DNA of 64,000 nt, taken from assembly GCF_000315425.1 (NCBI RefSeq), contig NZ_JH992924.1, positions 756,246 to 820,245 of the forward strand, in the 5' to 3' direction. A program made the position numbers and the translations under genes. The notes beneath the pieces are model-generated. The model saw nothing but the letters and a program-made list of their open reading frames with translations. It made no database searches and had not been told where the DNA came from. Positions 38,163 through 49,517 of the stretch are shown here, in pieces (position 1 is the first letter of the stretch; the number at the start of each line of letters is the position of its first letter). The DNA comes from Massilia timonae CCUG 45783 (GTDB lineage Bacteria > Pseudomonadota > Gammaproteobacteria > Burkholderiales > Burkholderiaceae_D).

Positions 38163-39953
38163 GTGAGCTATAACGCCCCGCTGAAAGACATGCAGTTCGT
38201 CCTCAATGAACTGGCCAACCTCGCCGAGGTCAATGCGCTGCCCGGCTGCGAGGACGCGACCCCGGACACCGTGGAAGCGGTGCTGGAAGAAAACGCGAAA
38301 TTCTGCGGCGAAGTGATCGCCCCGCTGAACCATGCCGGCGACCAGGAGCCGAGTTTCTGGAAGGATGGCGCGGTCACCACGACCAAGGGCTTCAAGGAAG
38401 CCTTCCGCGCCTACGCCGACGCCGGCTGGCAGGGCGTGCAGCATCCGCAGGAATTCGGCGGCCAGGGCTTGCCCAAGCTGGTGGCCACGCCGTGCATGGA
38501 GATGCTGCATGGTGCCAACCTGGCGTTCGCGCTGGTCGCGCTACTCTCGGACGGCGCGATCGAGGCGCTGCTCACCGCCGGCTCCGATGCGCAGAAAGCG
38601 CGCTTCCTCGAGCCGCTGGTCTCGGGCCAGTGGACCGGCACCATGAACCTGACCGAGCCGCAGGCCGGCTCCGACCTGGCCGCCGTGCGTACCCGCGCCG
38701 AGCCGCAGGGCGACGGCACCTACAAGATTTTCGGCACCAAGATCTTCATCACCTATGGCGATCACGACATGGCCGAGAACATCGTCCATCTGGTGCTGGC
38801 GAGGACGCCCGACGCGCCGCCGGGCGTGAAAGGTATCTCGCTGTTCATCGTGCCGAAGTTCATGATCAACGACGACGGTTCGCTGGGCGCGCGCAACGAC
38901 GTGCACTGCGTCTCGATCGAGCACAAGCTGGGCATCAAGGCCAGCCCGACCGCCGTGCTGCAGTTCGGCGACGGCGGCGGCGCGATCGGCACCCTGGTGG
39001 GCGAAGAAAACCGCGGCCTCGAATACATGTTCATCATGATGAACGCGGCCCGCTTCGGCGTCGGCATGCAGGGCGTCGGCCTGGCCGAACATGCCTACCA
39101 GCAGGCGGTGGCGTTCGCGAAGGACCGCATCCAGTCGCGCGACGTGGCCGGCTCGAGCGGCCCGGTGGCGATCATCAACCACCCTGACGTGCGCCGCATG
39201 CTGATGTCGATGCGCGCCCAAACCGAGGCGGCGCGCGCGCTGGCCTACGTCGGCGCCGGCATCTCGGACCTGGCGCATCACCATCCCGATGAGGCGACGC
39301 GCCAGGCGAACCTGGCCGTGTATGAATACCTGGTTCCGGTCATCAAGGGCTGGTCGACCGAGATGAGCGAGAACGTCGCGCGCGACGGCGTGCAGGTGCA
39401 CGGCGGCATGGGCTTCATCGAAGAAACCGGCGCGGCCCAGCATTACCGCGACGCCAAGATCCTCACCATCTATGAGGGCACGACGGCGATCCAGGCCAAC
39501 GACCTGGTCGGCCGCAAGACGGTGCGCGATGGCGGGGCGGTGGCCAGGTCGCTGCGGGCGCAGATGGACGAGGTCGTCCAGCAGCTGGCAGAAACGCAGA
39601 GCATCGACCTCACCGCGATCGCCCGCCAATTGCGCGATGGCGCCAGCGCGTTCGAGTCCGTGGTCGACTTCGTGGTGGAAAACGCAAAGAACGATCCGCG
39701 CGGGGTGTACGCCGGCAGCGTGACGTACCTGAAACTGGCCGGCATCGTGCTGGGCGGCTGGCAGATGGCGCGCGCGGCGCTGGTGGCGCAGCGCAAGCTG
39801 GATGCGGGCGAGGGCGACGCCGCCTTCTACCGCGCCAAGATCGCCACGGCGCGCTTCTTTGCCGACCACATCCTGTCGCAGGCGCACAGCCTGCGTCACG
39901 CGATCATGGAAGGCGCCGCCGGCGTGCTGGCGCTCGACGTCGAGCAGTTCTAA
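38163..39953 (+). CDS. Acyl-CoA dehydrogenase, large form with C-terminal extension
   Basis: A 596-residue FAD enzyme that oxidises acyl-CoA thioesters to enoyl-CoA and passes electrons to the neighbouring ETF. It has TMNLTEPQAGSDLAAVRT and KIFITYGDHDM in the middle domain, and VQVHGGMGFIEETGAAQHYR and LTIYEGTTAIQANDLVGRK in the flavin-binding C-domain. It is about 200 residues longer than medium-chain enzymes, with the extra C-terminal domain of the long/DmdC-like group, so a substrate such as a long-chain or modified acyl-CoA is possible. Start codon GTG with AGGAG upstream. The stop overlaps the convergent TM2 gene by four bases. Confidence 0.92.
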   Translation: MSYNAPLKDMQFVLNELANLAEVNALPGCEDATPDTVEAVLEENAKFCGEVIAPLNHAGDQEPSFWKDGAVTTTKGFKEAFRAYADAGWQGVQHPQEFGGQGLPKLVATPCMEMLHGANLAFALVALLSDGAIEALLTAGSDAQKARFLEPLVSGQWTGTMNLTEPQAGSDLAAVRTRAEPQGDGTYKIFGTKIFITYGDHDMAENIVHLVLARTPDAPPGVKGISLFIVPKFMINDDGSLGARNDVHCVSIEHKLGIKASPTAVLQFGDGGGAIGTLVGEENRGLEYMFIMMNAARFGVGMQGVGLAEHAYQQAVAFAKDRIQSRDVAGSSGPVAIINHPDVRRMLMSMRAQTEAARALAYVGAGISDLAHHHPDEATRQANLAVYEYLVPVIKGWSTEMSENVARDGVQVHGGMGFIEETGAAQHYRDAKILTIYEGTTAIQANDLVGRKTVRDGGAVARSLRAQMDEVVQQLAETQSIDLTAIARQLRDGASAFESVVDFVVENAKNDPRGVYAGSVTYLKLAGIVLGGWQMARAALVAQRKLDAGEGDAAFYRAKIATARFFADHILSQAHSLRHAIMEGAAGVLALDVEQF

Positions 39954-40405
39954 CCGTAGGCGCCGCCGGTAAACAGCAGGTCGAACAGTCGCGCCATCGT
40001 CCCGATCAGGACGATGGCGCCGGTCAGCATCGTGATCACCAGCAGCAGCGGCAAGGTCCAGTTCGACCGCGACTGGCGGCCGCTGCCGGCGTTGTGTTTG
40101 GCATCCCATTTCTCGTCGGGCGTGAGGCCGATCGCCAGCGCCTCGATGAAGCCGGCGATGAACGATACCAGCAGCGGCAGGATCACATAGAAGGGATGCG
40201 GCTTGACCGCGCCGTACAGGATGCCGGTGATGGGCAGCGCGCACAGGTGCAGCAATCCGAGCCGGTCGGCGCCGCCCTTCAGGTAAAAGCGATGCGCGCC
40301 GAACCCGCCCAGCAGCAGGGCGAGCAGGGTGGCGACGGTCTTGTTCTTGTGAGTAGCAGCCATGTCGTGTTGTTCAGGATTCAGGACAGCAAGAGTATCG
40401 TCCAT
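39950..40405 (-). CDS. TM2-domain membrane protein
   Basis: A 151-residue membrane protein. The TM2 motif is seen as NKTVATLLALLLGGFGAHRF with YLKG following, then further hydrophobic segments, a hydrophilic loop with ALAIGLTPDEKW, and a last membrane helix. TM2 proteins are short two-helix proteins of unclear function; this one has an extra C-terminal helix. The ATG at 40405 gives a 14-residue lead; ATG 40363 is an alternative, and neither has a clear ribosome-binding site. Confidence 0.8.
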   Translation of the reverse strand: MDDTLAVLNPEQHDMAATHKNKTVATLLALLLGGFGAHRFYLKGGADRLGLLHLCALPITGILYGAVKPHPFYVILPLLVSFIAGFIEALAIGLTPDEKWDAKHNAGSGRQSRSNWTLPLLLVITMLTGAIVLIGTMARLFDLLFTGGAYG

Positions 40406-40532
40406 ATTTGCAGGAATGGCACGTTTCAGGCGACAGGCTGGCGAAATGGCGGGATGGCCGGTGGCGGTGTGGTGAAAAATCAGCGATAATGGTTGATTCT
40501 GCTGGGACTGCGCGCCCTGTTGTCATTAACGC

Positions 40533-40562
40533 TTGCTGCTGTTCGGTGTCGCGCGCTATAAT
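40533..40562 (+). promoter_or_regulatory. Promoter of the rpsP-rimM-trmD-rplS operon
   Basis: TTGCTG (40533-40538) is separated by 18 bp from TATAAT (40557-40562), 41 bp before the rpsP ATG. Confidence 0.65.
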
Positions 40563-40603
40563 CGTCGACTTTCTCCGTCCAGAACAACTTTTTCGGAAAT
40601 ATT

Positions 40604-40852
40604 ATGGTCGTTATTCGTTTGGCTCGTGGTGGCGCTAAAAAGCGTCCGTTCTTCAACATCGTTGCAACCGATTCGCGTAACCGTCGCGATGGCCGTTTCA
40701 TCGAGCGCATCGGCTTCTACAACCCGATGGCTTCGGGCGCCGAAGTCGGCCTGCGTATCGCTGCTGACCGTCTGGCTCACTGGCAAGGCGTTGGCGCACA
40801 ACTGTCGCCGACCGTCGCTCGTCTGGTCGCCCAGAACAAGCCAGCTGCTTAA
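40604..40852 (+). CDS. rpsP: 30S ribosomal protein S16
   Basis: An 82-residue 30S protein: VVIRLARGGAKKRPFFNIV, RDGRFIERIGFYNP and LRIAADRLAHWQGVGAQLS are the S16 landmarks. First gene of the conserved rpsP-rimM-trmD-rplS operon; rimM starts 18 bp after its stop. Confidence 0.98.
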   Translation: MVVIRLARGGAKKRPFFNIVATDSRNRRDGRFIERIGFYNPMASGAEVGLRIAADRLAHWQGVGAQLSPTVARLVAQNKPAA

Positions 40853-40870
40853 TTTATCAAGCAACACGTA

Positions 40871-41425
40871 GTGAGCGATTCAGCAGCAAGCCCGGTGGCC
40901 GTCCCCGATGACCTGACCCAGGTCGGGCACATCTCCGGGGCGTATGGCATCGTGGGCGGCATCCGTGTCACCCCGTATTCGCAAGACGCCGATGCGCTGC
41001 TGAACGTGAAGACCTGGTGGCTCGACAAGCCGACCCTGCACGCCGTCACCGTACGGAGTGCAAAGCTGCATGGTGGCGACGTCGTCGCGACCCTGGTCGG
41101 CATGCGCGACCGCAATGAGGCCGAGGCACTGAAAGGTGCGTCGGTTCAAGTCGCGCGCAGCGAGTTCCCAGCGCTCGAGGAAGACGAGTATTACTGGTCC
41201 GACCTGATCGGGCTGGACGTGGTCAACCTGCAGGGCGAAGCCCTGGGCAAGGTGACCGACATGATGCACAACGGCGCGCAATCGATCTTGCGCATCACTC
41301 CGGTCGCTGATCCAGCTGCCGAAGGCAAGGCGCAAGAGCGCCTCGTGCCGTTCGTGGACCAGTTCGTCAAGACCGTCAGTCTCGAGCAAAAACTGATTAC
41401 CCTGGATTGGGGTCTCGATTTTTGA
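40871..41425 (+). CDS. rimM: 16S rRNA processing protein RimM
   Basis: A 184-residue 30S maturation factor that binds S19. It has the N-terminal beta-barrel (VGHISGAYGIVGGIRVTPYS) and the C-terminal PRC-barrel with EDEYYWSDLIGLDVV and ending VPFVDQFVKTV. Start codon GTG at 40871. It lies between rpsP and trmD in the standard order. Confidence 0.97.
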   Translation: MSDSAASPVAVPDDLTQVGHISGAYGIVGGIRVTPYSQDADALLNVKTWWLDKPTLHAVTVRSAKLHGGDVVATLVGMRDRNEAEALKGASVQVARSEFPALEEDEYYWSDLIGLDVVNLQGEALGKVTDMMHNGAQSILRITPVADPAAEGKAQERLVPFVDQFVKTVSLEQKLITLDWGLDF

Positions 41426-41452
41426 GCCCATCCAATAGAGGAGCACAGCGCG

Positions 41453-42214
41453 ATGCAGTTTGACGTCGTCAGCTTGTTCCCCGAAATGTTCGCCGCATTG
41501 ACGCAGTCGGGGGTGACCCGGCGCGCTTTCGAGCAGCAACGCTGGGGCCTGACCCTCTGGAATCCGCGCGATTTCACGCAGGACCGCCACCGCACCGTGG
41601 ACGATCGCCCTTACGGCGGCGGCCCCGGGATGGTGATGATGGCCAAGCCGCTCGAAGCGACCATCAATGCAGCAAAGCAAAGACAAATCGAGCTCGGCCT
41701 GCCGAGTCCGCGCGTGGTGTTCATGTCGCCGCAAGGCAAGCCATTGACCCATGAACGCGCGATGGCGCTGAAGGACGAGCCCGGCCTGGTGATCCTGTGC
41801 GGCCGCTACGAGGCGGTGGACCAGCGCCTGCTGGACCGCTGTGTCGATGAGGAAATTTCTCTCGGCGACTTCGTGCTGTCGGGCGGAGAATTGCCGGCCA
41901 TGGCCTTGATGGATGCGGTGGTGCGCCTGATTCCCGGCGTGCTGGGCGACGATGCCTCGGCGGTCGAAGACAGCTTCGTCAACGGCCTGCTCGATTCGCC
42001 GCATTACACGCGGCCGGAAGTGTACGAAGACGTGCCAGTGCCGCCGGTCCTGATGGGCGGCAACCATGCCGAGATCGTCAAGTGGCGCCGCCAGCGCATG
42101 CTGGAAGCGACCGCGACCAAGCGGCCCGATCTGCTAGACAAGGCGCGCGCCGCCGGCCAGTTGAGCAAGGCCGATGAACAGTTTTTGGCGGGTTTGGAAA
42201 AACCTGCTGATTAA
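41453..42214 (+). CDS. trmD: tRNA (guanine-37-N1)-methyltransferase
   Basis: A 253-residue SPOUT-class trefoil-knot methyltransferase that makes m1G37. MQFDVVSLFPEMFAALTQSG, DRPYGGGPGMVM, CGRYEAVDQRL, EISLGDFVLSGGELPAM and the C-terminal tRNA-recognition helix are all present. GAGGAG precedes the ATG. A 116-bp gap with a hairpin separates it from rplS. Confidence 0.98.
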   Translation: MQFDVVSLFPEMFAALTQSGVTRRAFEQQRWGLTLWNPRDFTQDRHRTVDDRPYGGGPGMVMMAKPLEATINAAKQRQIELGLPSPRVVFMSPQGKPLTHERAMALKDEPGLVILCGRYEAVDQRLLDRCVDEEISLGDFVLSGGELPAMALMDAVVRLIPGVLGDDASAVEDSFVNGLLDSPHYTRPEVYEDVPVPPVLMGGNHAEIVKWRRQRMLEATATKRPDLLDKARAAGQLSKADEQFLAGLEKPAD

Positions 42215-42246
42215 AAGAATATGCGCGGCAGTATGGCGCATGCAAT

Positions 42247-42265
42247 CACGGGCATGTTGCCCGTG
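42247..42265 (+). promoter_or_regulatory. Hairpin in the trmD-rplS spacer
   Basis: CACGGGCA (42247-42254) / TGCCCGTG (42258-42265), 65 bp before rplS. It may be part of an L19 leader or a processing/attenuation signal; there is no T run. Confidence 0.4.
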
Positions 42266-42330
42266 GTTCAACCCCATCCTCTACTGGGCGAAGGTAGTGC
42301 CAGCAAGATGGTTTTTGGAGTCATAAAAAA

Positions 42331-42717
42331 ATGAATCTGATTCAACAACTCGAGCAAGAAGAAATCGCGCGCCTCGGCCGTGATATCCCTGATTTCGCAC
42401 CTGGCGACACCGTTGTCGTCAGCGTCAACGTCGTCGAAGGCAACCGCAAGCGCGCCCAGGCATACGAAGGCGTCGTGATTTCGCGTCGTAACCGCGGCCT
42501 GAACTCGAACTTCATCGTTCGCAAGATCTCGTCCGGCGAAGGCGTCGAGCGTACGTTCCAGCTGTACTCGCCGCTGATCGCTTCGATCGAAGTGAAGCGT
42601 CGTGGTGACGTCCGTCGTGCGAAGCTGTACTACCTGCGTGAGCGTTCGGGCAAATCGGCGCGTATCAAAGAAAAACTGCCACAGCGTCGCGTCAAGACCG
42701 CCGCTGCTGCTGAGTAA
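42331..42717 (+). CDS. rplS: 50S ribosomal protein L19
   Basis: A 128-residue 50S protein: DFAPGDTVVVSVNVVEGNRK, AYEGVVISRRNRG and ARIKEKLPQRRVKTA identify L19. GGAG lies ten bases before the ATG. Last gene of the operon, closed by the terminator at 42734-42761. Confidence 0.98.
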   Translation: MNLIQQLEQEEIARLGRDIPDFAPGDTVVVSVNVVEGNRKRAQAYEGVVISRRNRGLNSNFIVRKISSGEGVERTFQLYSPLIASIEVKRRGDVRRAKLYYLRERSGKSARIKEKLPQRRVKTAAAAE

Positions 42718-42733
42718 TAGCATTCGTGCTCAG

Positions 42734-42761
42734 AAAAAGGCATCCGCAAGGATGCCTTTTT
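42734..42761 (+). terminator. Rho-independent terminator of the ribosomal operon
   Basis: AAAAAGGCATCC (42734-42745) / GGATGCCTTTTT (42750-42761) with a GCAA tetraloop; symmetric A and T runs would allow function on both strands. Confidence 0.92.
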
Positions 42762-42793
42762 CTATTCCGGCGGAGTATTGCAAAGGATTCAGT

Positions 42794-43462
42794 TTGGCCA
42801 AACTCATTTTCGATCCGACCCAGTTGCCGGTTGCCGGCCTTGCCGGTGAAGCGCCGGTTGCGCCCGCGCGCCTGATCCCGGCCGCGCTGCGCGCACGCTT
42901 TGCGCAAACCCTGCCGTGGGAAGAGGAGGTGTCGGACGAGGGCCGCGGCATGACGGGCGCCACGCTGCGCCGTGCAGCCGTGCTGGTGCCGCTGGTAGCG
43001 CGCCCCGAGGGTGTGACCGTGCTGCTGACGCTGCGGACCGACCATTTGTCCAGCCATGCCGGCCAGATCAGTTTTCCCGGCGGCCGCGCCGAAGAACTCG
43101 ATTCGTCCCCGATCGAGACGGCGCTGCGCGAAACCGAGGAAGAGGTCGGCCTGCACCGCCGTCATATCGAGATCATCGGCGTACTGCCCGACTACACCAC
43201 CGTGAGCGCCTATCGCGTGACGCCGGTGGTAGCCCTGGTCCAGCCGCCATTCGAGCTGCAGCCCGATCCGGGCGAAGTGGCCGAAGCGTTCGAAGTGCCG
43301 CTCAGCTTCCTGATGGATGGCCTGAACCACCAGCGCCGGGTAGTCGAGTTGCCGCAAGGGGCCGGCAGGCGCGCTTTTTACACGATGCCGTACGAGCAAT
43401 ATTTCATCTGGGGCGCCACGGCGGCCATGCTGCGCAACCTCTTCCATTTTCTGCGCGCGTAA
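42794..43462 (+). CDS. NUDIX hydrolase, CoA-pyrophosphatase type
   Basis: A 222-residue NUDIX enzyme likely to cleave coenzyme A or its acyl forms to phosphopantetheine products. The upstream UPF0035 signature LLTLRTDHLSSHAGQISFPG precedes the NUDIX box GGRAEELDSSPIETALRETE with EEVGL (about 95-118), which together mark the CoA-specific subgroup. Start: TTG 42794 with AAAGGA six bases upstream; an in-frame ATG at 42752 lies inside the terminator stem and is unlikely. It follows the ribosomal operon, as in other Burkholderiales. Confidence 0.9.
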   Translation: MAKLIFDPTQLPVAGLAGEAPVAPARLIPAALRARFAQTLPWEEEVSDEGRGMTGATLRRAAVLVPLVARPEGVTVLLTLRTDHLSSHAGQISFPGGRAEELDSSPIETALRETEEEVGLHRRHIEIIGVLPDYTTVSAYRVTPVVALVQPPFELQPDPGEVAEAFEVPLSFLMDGLNHQRRVVELPQGAGRRAFYTMPYEQYFIWGATAAMLRNLFHFLRA

Positions 43463-43553
43463 CGCTTTATCGCAGGTCCGGATTTGATTCTGGCTGGCTT
43501 CTCCGTTATCGTAACGGGGCAGTCGTATTGCCATAACAAAAAAGGGTTCCTGA

Positions 43554-44513
43554 ATGACATTCTTTTCCATCCTGTGCGCACTGCTCATCGAGCAACTGAA
43601 ACCGCTGCGCGCCGATAACCAGGTGTATGGCGGCGTCAAGTCGCTCGCCGTGCGCATCGAGACCTGGTTCAATGCAGGCGAGCAAAAGAATGGGCGCATG
43701 GGCTGGATCCTGATGATGACCGCGCTGATGCTGCCGACCTGGCTCGTCTACTGGTTCTTCATGCACTACAACCTGGTATTCCTGGCCTTCGCCTGGAATG
43801 TCCTGATCGTCTACCTGACCCTCGGTTTCCGTCACTACAGCCATTACTTCACCTCCATCCAGTTCGCGCTCAATGCAGGGGATGACGCCAGGGCGCGTAC
43901 CCTCCTGGCCGAATGGACGCGGCTGGACACCGTCGGGATGGACAGCACCGAGATCACCCGCATCGCGGTCGAAAAGGCCTTGATCACAACCCATCGCAAC
44001 GTGTTCGGGGTGTTCTTCTGGTTCTTGATGCCGCTGGGGCCGGCGGGCGCCGTGATGTACCGCGTGTCGGAATACCTGTCGCGCGCCTGGAACGAGCCCG
44101 ACCACATGCGCAACGAAGCCTTCGGCCAGTTCGCCGCCAGGGCCTTTTACTGGATCGACTGGGTGCCGGTGCGCCTGACGGCGGTGGCCTTTGCCGTGGT
44201 CGGTAATTTCGAGGATGCCGTCTATGCCTGGCGCAATTTCGCCAACCGCTGGGCCGACGAGGCGCGCGGCATCATCCTGTCGGCCGGCGGCGGCGCGATG
44301 GGTGTGCGCCTCGGCACGCCGAACGAAAATGCGCCACAATTGCTGCCAGCGGACGCCGCCACGGTGGACTTGAGCGAAAGCGACGTCGACGTGCTGCCGG
44401 GCGAGGAGCCGAACGTGCGCGCGCTGCAGAGCACGGTTGGCCTGGTGTGGCGCGCCCTGATCTTGTGGATGATCCTGCTGCTGCTGACCTCGAGCGTGGC
44501 CTGGCTGCGCTGA
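43554..44513 (+). CDS. CobD/CbiB-like integral membrane protein
   Basis: A 319-residue membrane protein with about five hydrophobic segments. It starts TFFSILCALLIEQLKPLRAD and carries VYLTLGFRHYSHYFTSIQFAL, the form found in the betaproteobacterial CobD/CbiB-like family next to rplS/NUDIX genes. No cobalamin genes are near, so a role in adenosylcobalamin synthesis is doubtful; AmpE-like functions have been suggested for related proteins. AGGG precedes the ATG. Confidence 0.78.
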   Translation: MTFFSILCALLIEQLKPLRADNQVYGGVKSLAVRIETWFNAGEQKNGRMGWILMMTALMLPTWLVYWFFMHYNLVFLAFAWNVLIVYLTLGFRHYSHYFTSIQFALNAGDDARARTLLAEWTRLDTVGMDSTEITRIAVEKALITTHRNVFGVFFWFLMPLGPAGAVMYRVSEYLSRAWNEPDHMRNEAFGQFAARAFYWIDWVPVRLTAVAFAVVGNFEDAVYAWRNFANRWADEARGIILSAGGGAMGVRLGTPNENAPQLLPADAATVDLSESDVDVLPGEEPNVRALQSTVGLVWRALILWMILLLLTSSVAWLR

Positions 44514-44644
44514 GTGTGGCGCGCCGGGCCTCGTCCTCAAGTCTTCTATAAGATATAATACTGCCTGAGCCGAGCAAAGCCGTATTGCACCGAGCCGAAT
44601 TTGCTCTCATCCACGCAGTATTTTCTGTCTGAGCCCGTAGGACT

Positions 44645-44998
44645 ATGACCGACCAAGCGCCCCCCAAGGATGATGAACTGTCTGGCGAGTTTTTCATCCT
44701 GGGCATCACGAACAAAGGCAAGACGTTCCGCCCGAGCGACTGGGCCGAGCGCCTGTGCGGCGTCATGTCCTGCTATTGCCCCGGCGCCGGCGGCCCCAAT
44801 GCCCACCTGAAGTTTTCGCCCTACGTTTACCCGACCGTGGTCAACGGCACCAAGGCCGTCGTGGTCAACCGCACCCTGCAAAAGATCGAACCGATGGCCT
44901 ACCACTTCGTGGTCAATTTCGCCAAAGACAACGATATGCAAGTCGTCGACGCCTGTTTCGTGCCCTTGCCGGGCGAAAAGAAACCAGGCGCGGCCTGA
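44645..44998 (+). CDS. DUF3579 protein
   Basis: A 117-residue soluble protein. The whole sequence fits DUF3579: EFFILGITNKGKTFRPSDWAE at the start, SPYVYPTVVNGTKAVVVN, and a C-terminal VVDACFVP. Small betaproteobacterial family of unknown function. A TATAAT at 44554-44559 lies 85 bp upstream. Followed by a very strong terminator. Confidence 0.88.
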   Translation: MTDQAPPKDDELSGEFFILGITNKGKTFRPSDWAERLCGVMSCYCPGAGGPNAHLKFSPYVYPTVVNGTKAVVVNRTLQKIEPMAYHFVVNFAKDNDMQVVDACFVPLPGEKKPGAA

Positions 44999-45020
44999 CC
45001 GTCGCTGCAAGCCTGCCACC

Positions 45021-45055
45021 ACTGGCGCTTTGATCGAAATCAAAGCGCCAGTTTT
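45021..45055 (+). terminator. Rho-independent terminator of the DUF3579 gene
   Basis: A 14-bp perfect stem ACTGGCGCTTTGAT (45021-45034) / ATCAAAGCGCCAGT (45039-45052) with a 4-nt loop and four T. Confidence 0.93.
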
Positions 45056-45094
45056 GTTTCGGCCTAGCCTCAAGCGACAACGGGGGAGGGCACC

Positions 45095-45544
45095 ATGCGC
45101 ATCGGCGAAATCTGTACCACTGACACCATTTGCTGCACGCGCGACGAGACCGTGCAGGGCGCCGCCATGCTGATGCGGCGCCACCACGTCGGCGACCTGG
45201 TCGTGATCGATACCGACGGCGGCGGCAACGTCCCGCTCGGCATCCTGACCGACCGCGACATCGTGCTGGCCGTGATCGCCCCCGGCCTCGATCCGGCCAG
45301 CCTGCTGGCCGGCGACATCATGAGCGACGACCTGCTCACCGCCGGCGAGTCCGACGATGTCTACGAGACCATCGAGCACATGCGCCTGCGCGGCATCCGC
45401 CGGGTGCCCGTGGTGGACGCCCAGGGCAACCTGAGCGGCATCGTCAGCGCCGACGACCTGCTCGAATTCCTGGCCGAAGAAATGAGCGAGCTGTCGCGCA
45501 TCGGCTCCTGGCAGCAATCGCACGAGCGCCGCGTGCGTCAATAG
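45095..45544 (+). CDS. Two-CBS-domain protein
   Basis: A 149-residue protein made of a pair of CBS domains (Bateman module) that typically binds adenine nucleotides. Each repeat shows the pattern: first VGDLVVID with LGILTDRDIV, second RRVPVVDAQGNLSGIVSADDLLE. There is no catalytic domain. It probably acts as an energy-status sensor for an unknown partner. Stand-alone between two terminated units. Confidence 0.9.
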   Translation: MRIGEICTTDTICCTRDETVQGAAMLMRRHHVGDLVVIDTDGGGNVPLGILTDRDIVLAVIAPGLDPASLLAGDIMSDDLLTAGESDDVYETIEHMRLRGIRRVPVVDAQGNLSGIVSADDLLEFLAEEMSELSRIGSWQQSHERRVRQ

Positions 45545-45662
45545 CTGCCTATCGGCAAGTCTTGTCAACTGGGTGGCTGGTTAGGCCACAGGAAAGACGT
45601 CCGTCTGCTACCATCGTGCGGCAGGCGGGACGGCTGGCGTCCCGCCGAGTCAACGGGACACC

Positions 45663-48458
<2,796 letters not shown>

Positions 48459-48561
48459 CTACAACAGTTTCCTGACAAAAACTCTCTGGATTGTGACAAT
48501 GCACGAAGCCATGCGTTAAAATGTTTCTTTTCAGAAGCAAAAGTTTCATCCAGGGAGCATC

Positions 48562-49353
48562 ATGAAGGCCATCAGCAAGCAGCAGCCGGCGAGCGGTTTC
48601 TCGTTCACCGGCAAGGTCGTTTTGGTCACCGGGGCCGCCAGTGGCATCGGTCGCGCCATCGCCCTGGCGTTCGGCCGCGCCGGCGCCTGTGTCGTGGTGG
48701 CCGACGTCTCGATCGACGGTGGACACGCCACCGCGGCGATGATCGTCGAAAACGGCGGCAAGGCGCTGTTCGTGCAAAGCAACGTCACCCGTGCCGGCGA
48801 CGTCGAAGCCCTGGTCGACAAGACCATCAATTACTACGGCCGTCTCGACTTTGCGATCAACAATGCCGCGGTCGAGGAAGAGCGCCAGCCGCTGGCCGAC
48901 GCCGACGACGAGCAGTTCGACCGCATCATGAACGTCAACGTCAAGGGCGTCTGGCTGTGCATGAAATACCAGTTGCGCCAGATGCTCAAGCAGGGACACG
49001 GCGCGATCGTCAACATGGCCGGCATCGCCGGCCTGGTCGGCAGCCCGAACCATGCGATCTATGGCGCCAGCAAGCACGCGGTGGTCGGCCTGACCAGGAG
49101 CGCCGCCGCCGAATATGCGCGCGAGGGTATCCGCGTCAATGTGCTGTGCCCGGCCGCGGTCAAGACGCCGATGCTGGCGCGCGCTTTCGAGCGCGATCCG
49201 GCGATCGAGAAGAAGCTCAAGGCGGCGCATCCGATGGGGCGTTTCGCCGAGGCGGGCGAGGTGGCGCAGGCCGCCCTGTGGCTGTGCTCGGACATGGCGT
49301 CGTATGTGAATGGCCATGAGATGGTGGTCGATGGCGGGTTCACCGCCGTTTGA
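48562..49353 (+). CDS. Short-chain dehydrogenase with Ser-to-Gly active-site change
   Basis: A 263-residue classical SDR. It has the cofactor motif TGAASGIG, INNAAVEE, the structural Asn124 in NVNVKG, active-site Tyr167 and Lys171 in YGASK, and the closing VDGGFTAV. The catalytic serine, normally 13 residues before the Tyr, is Gly154 (NMAGIAGLVG where NMASIAGLVG would be expected): GGC instead of AGC, a one-base difference. Ser is normally needed for hydride-transfer chemistry, so activity may be lost or altered. Substrate unknown. GGGAG precedes the ATG. Confidence 0.9.
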   Translation: MKAISKQQPASGFSFTGKVVLVTGAASGIGRAIALAFGRAGACVVVADVSIDGGHATAAMIVENGGKALFVQSNVTRAGDVEALVDKTINYYGRLDFAINNAAVEEERQPLADADDEQFDRIMNVNVKGVWLCMKYQLRQMLKQGHGAIVNMAGIAGLVGSPNHAIYGASKHAVVGLTRSAAAEYAREGIRVNVLCPAAVKTPMLARAFERDPAIEKKLKAAHPMGRFAEAGEVAQAALWLCSDMASYVNGHEMVVDGGFTAV

Positions 49354-49517
49354 GCAGTTTTTTCTTGTCGGAAATCTTTACAGTGCGGGGCGTATTGACG
49401 CTCCGGGAAAGCTCAAGTCCCTGTTTTTGATCAGGTATTTCCTAGTGGCATAAATTATACTTATTGGTTGCAATCGGGCCGCATGGTCCCGACGCATATC
49501 CAACTAGTGAGATCAAC

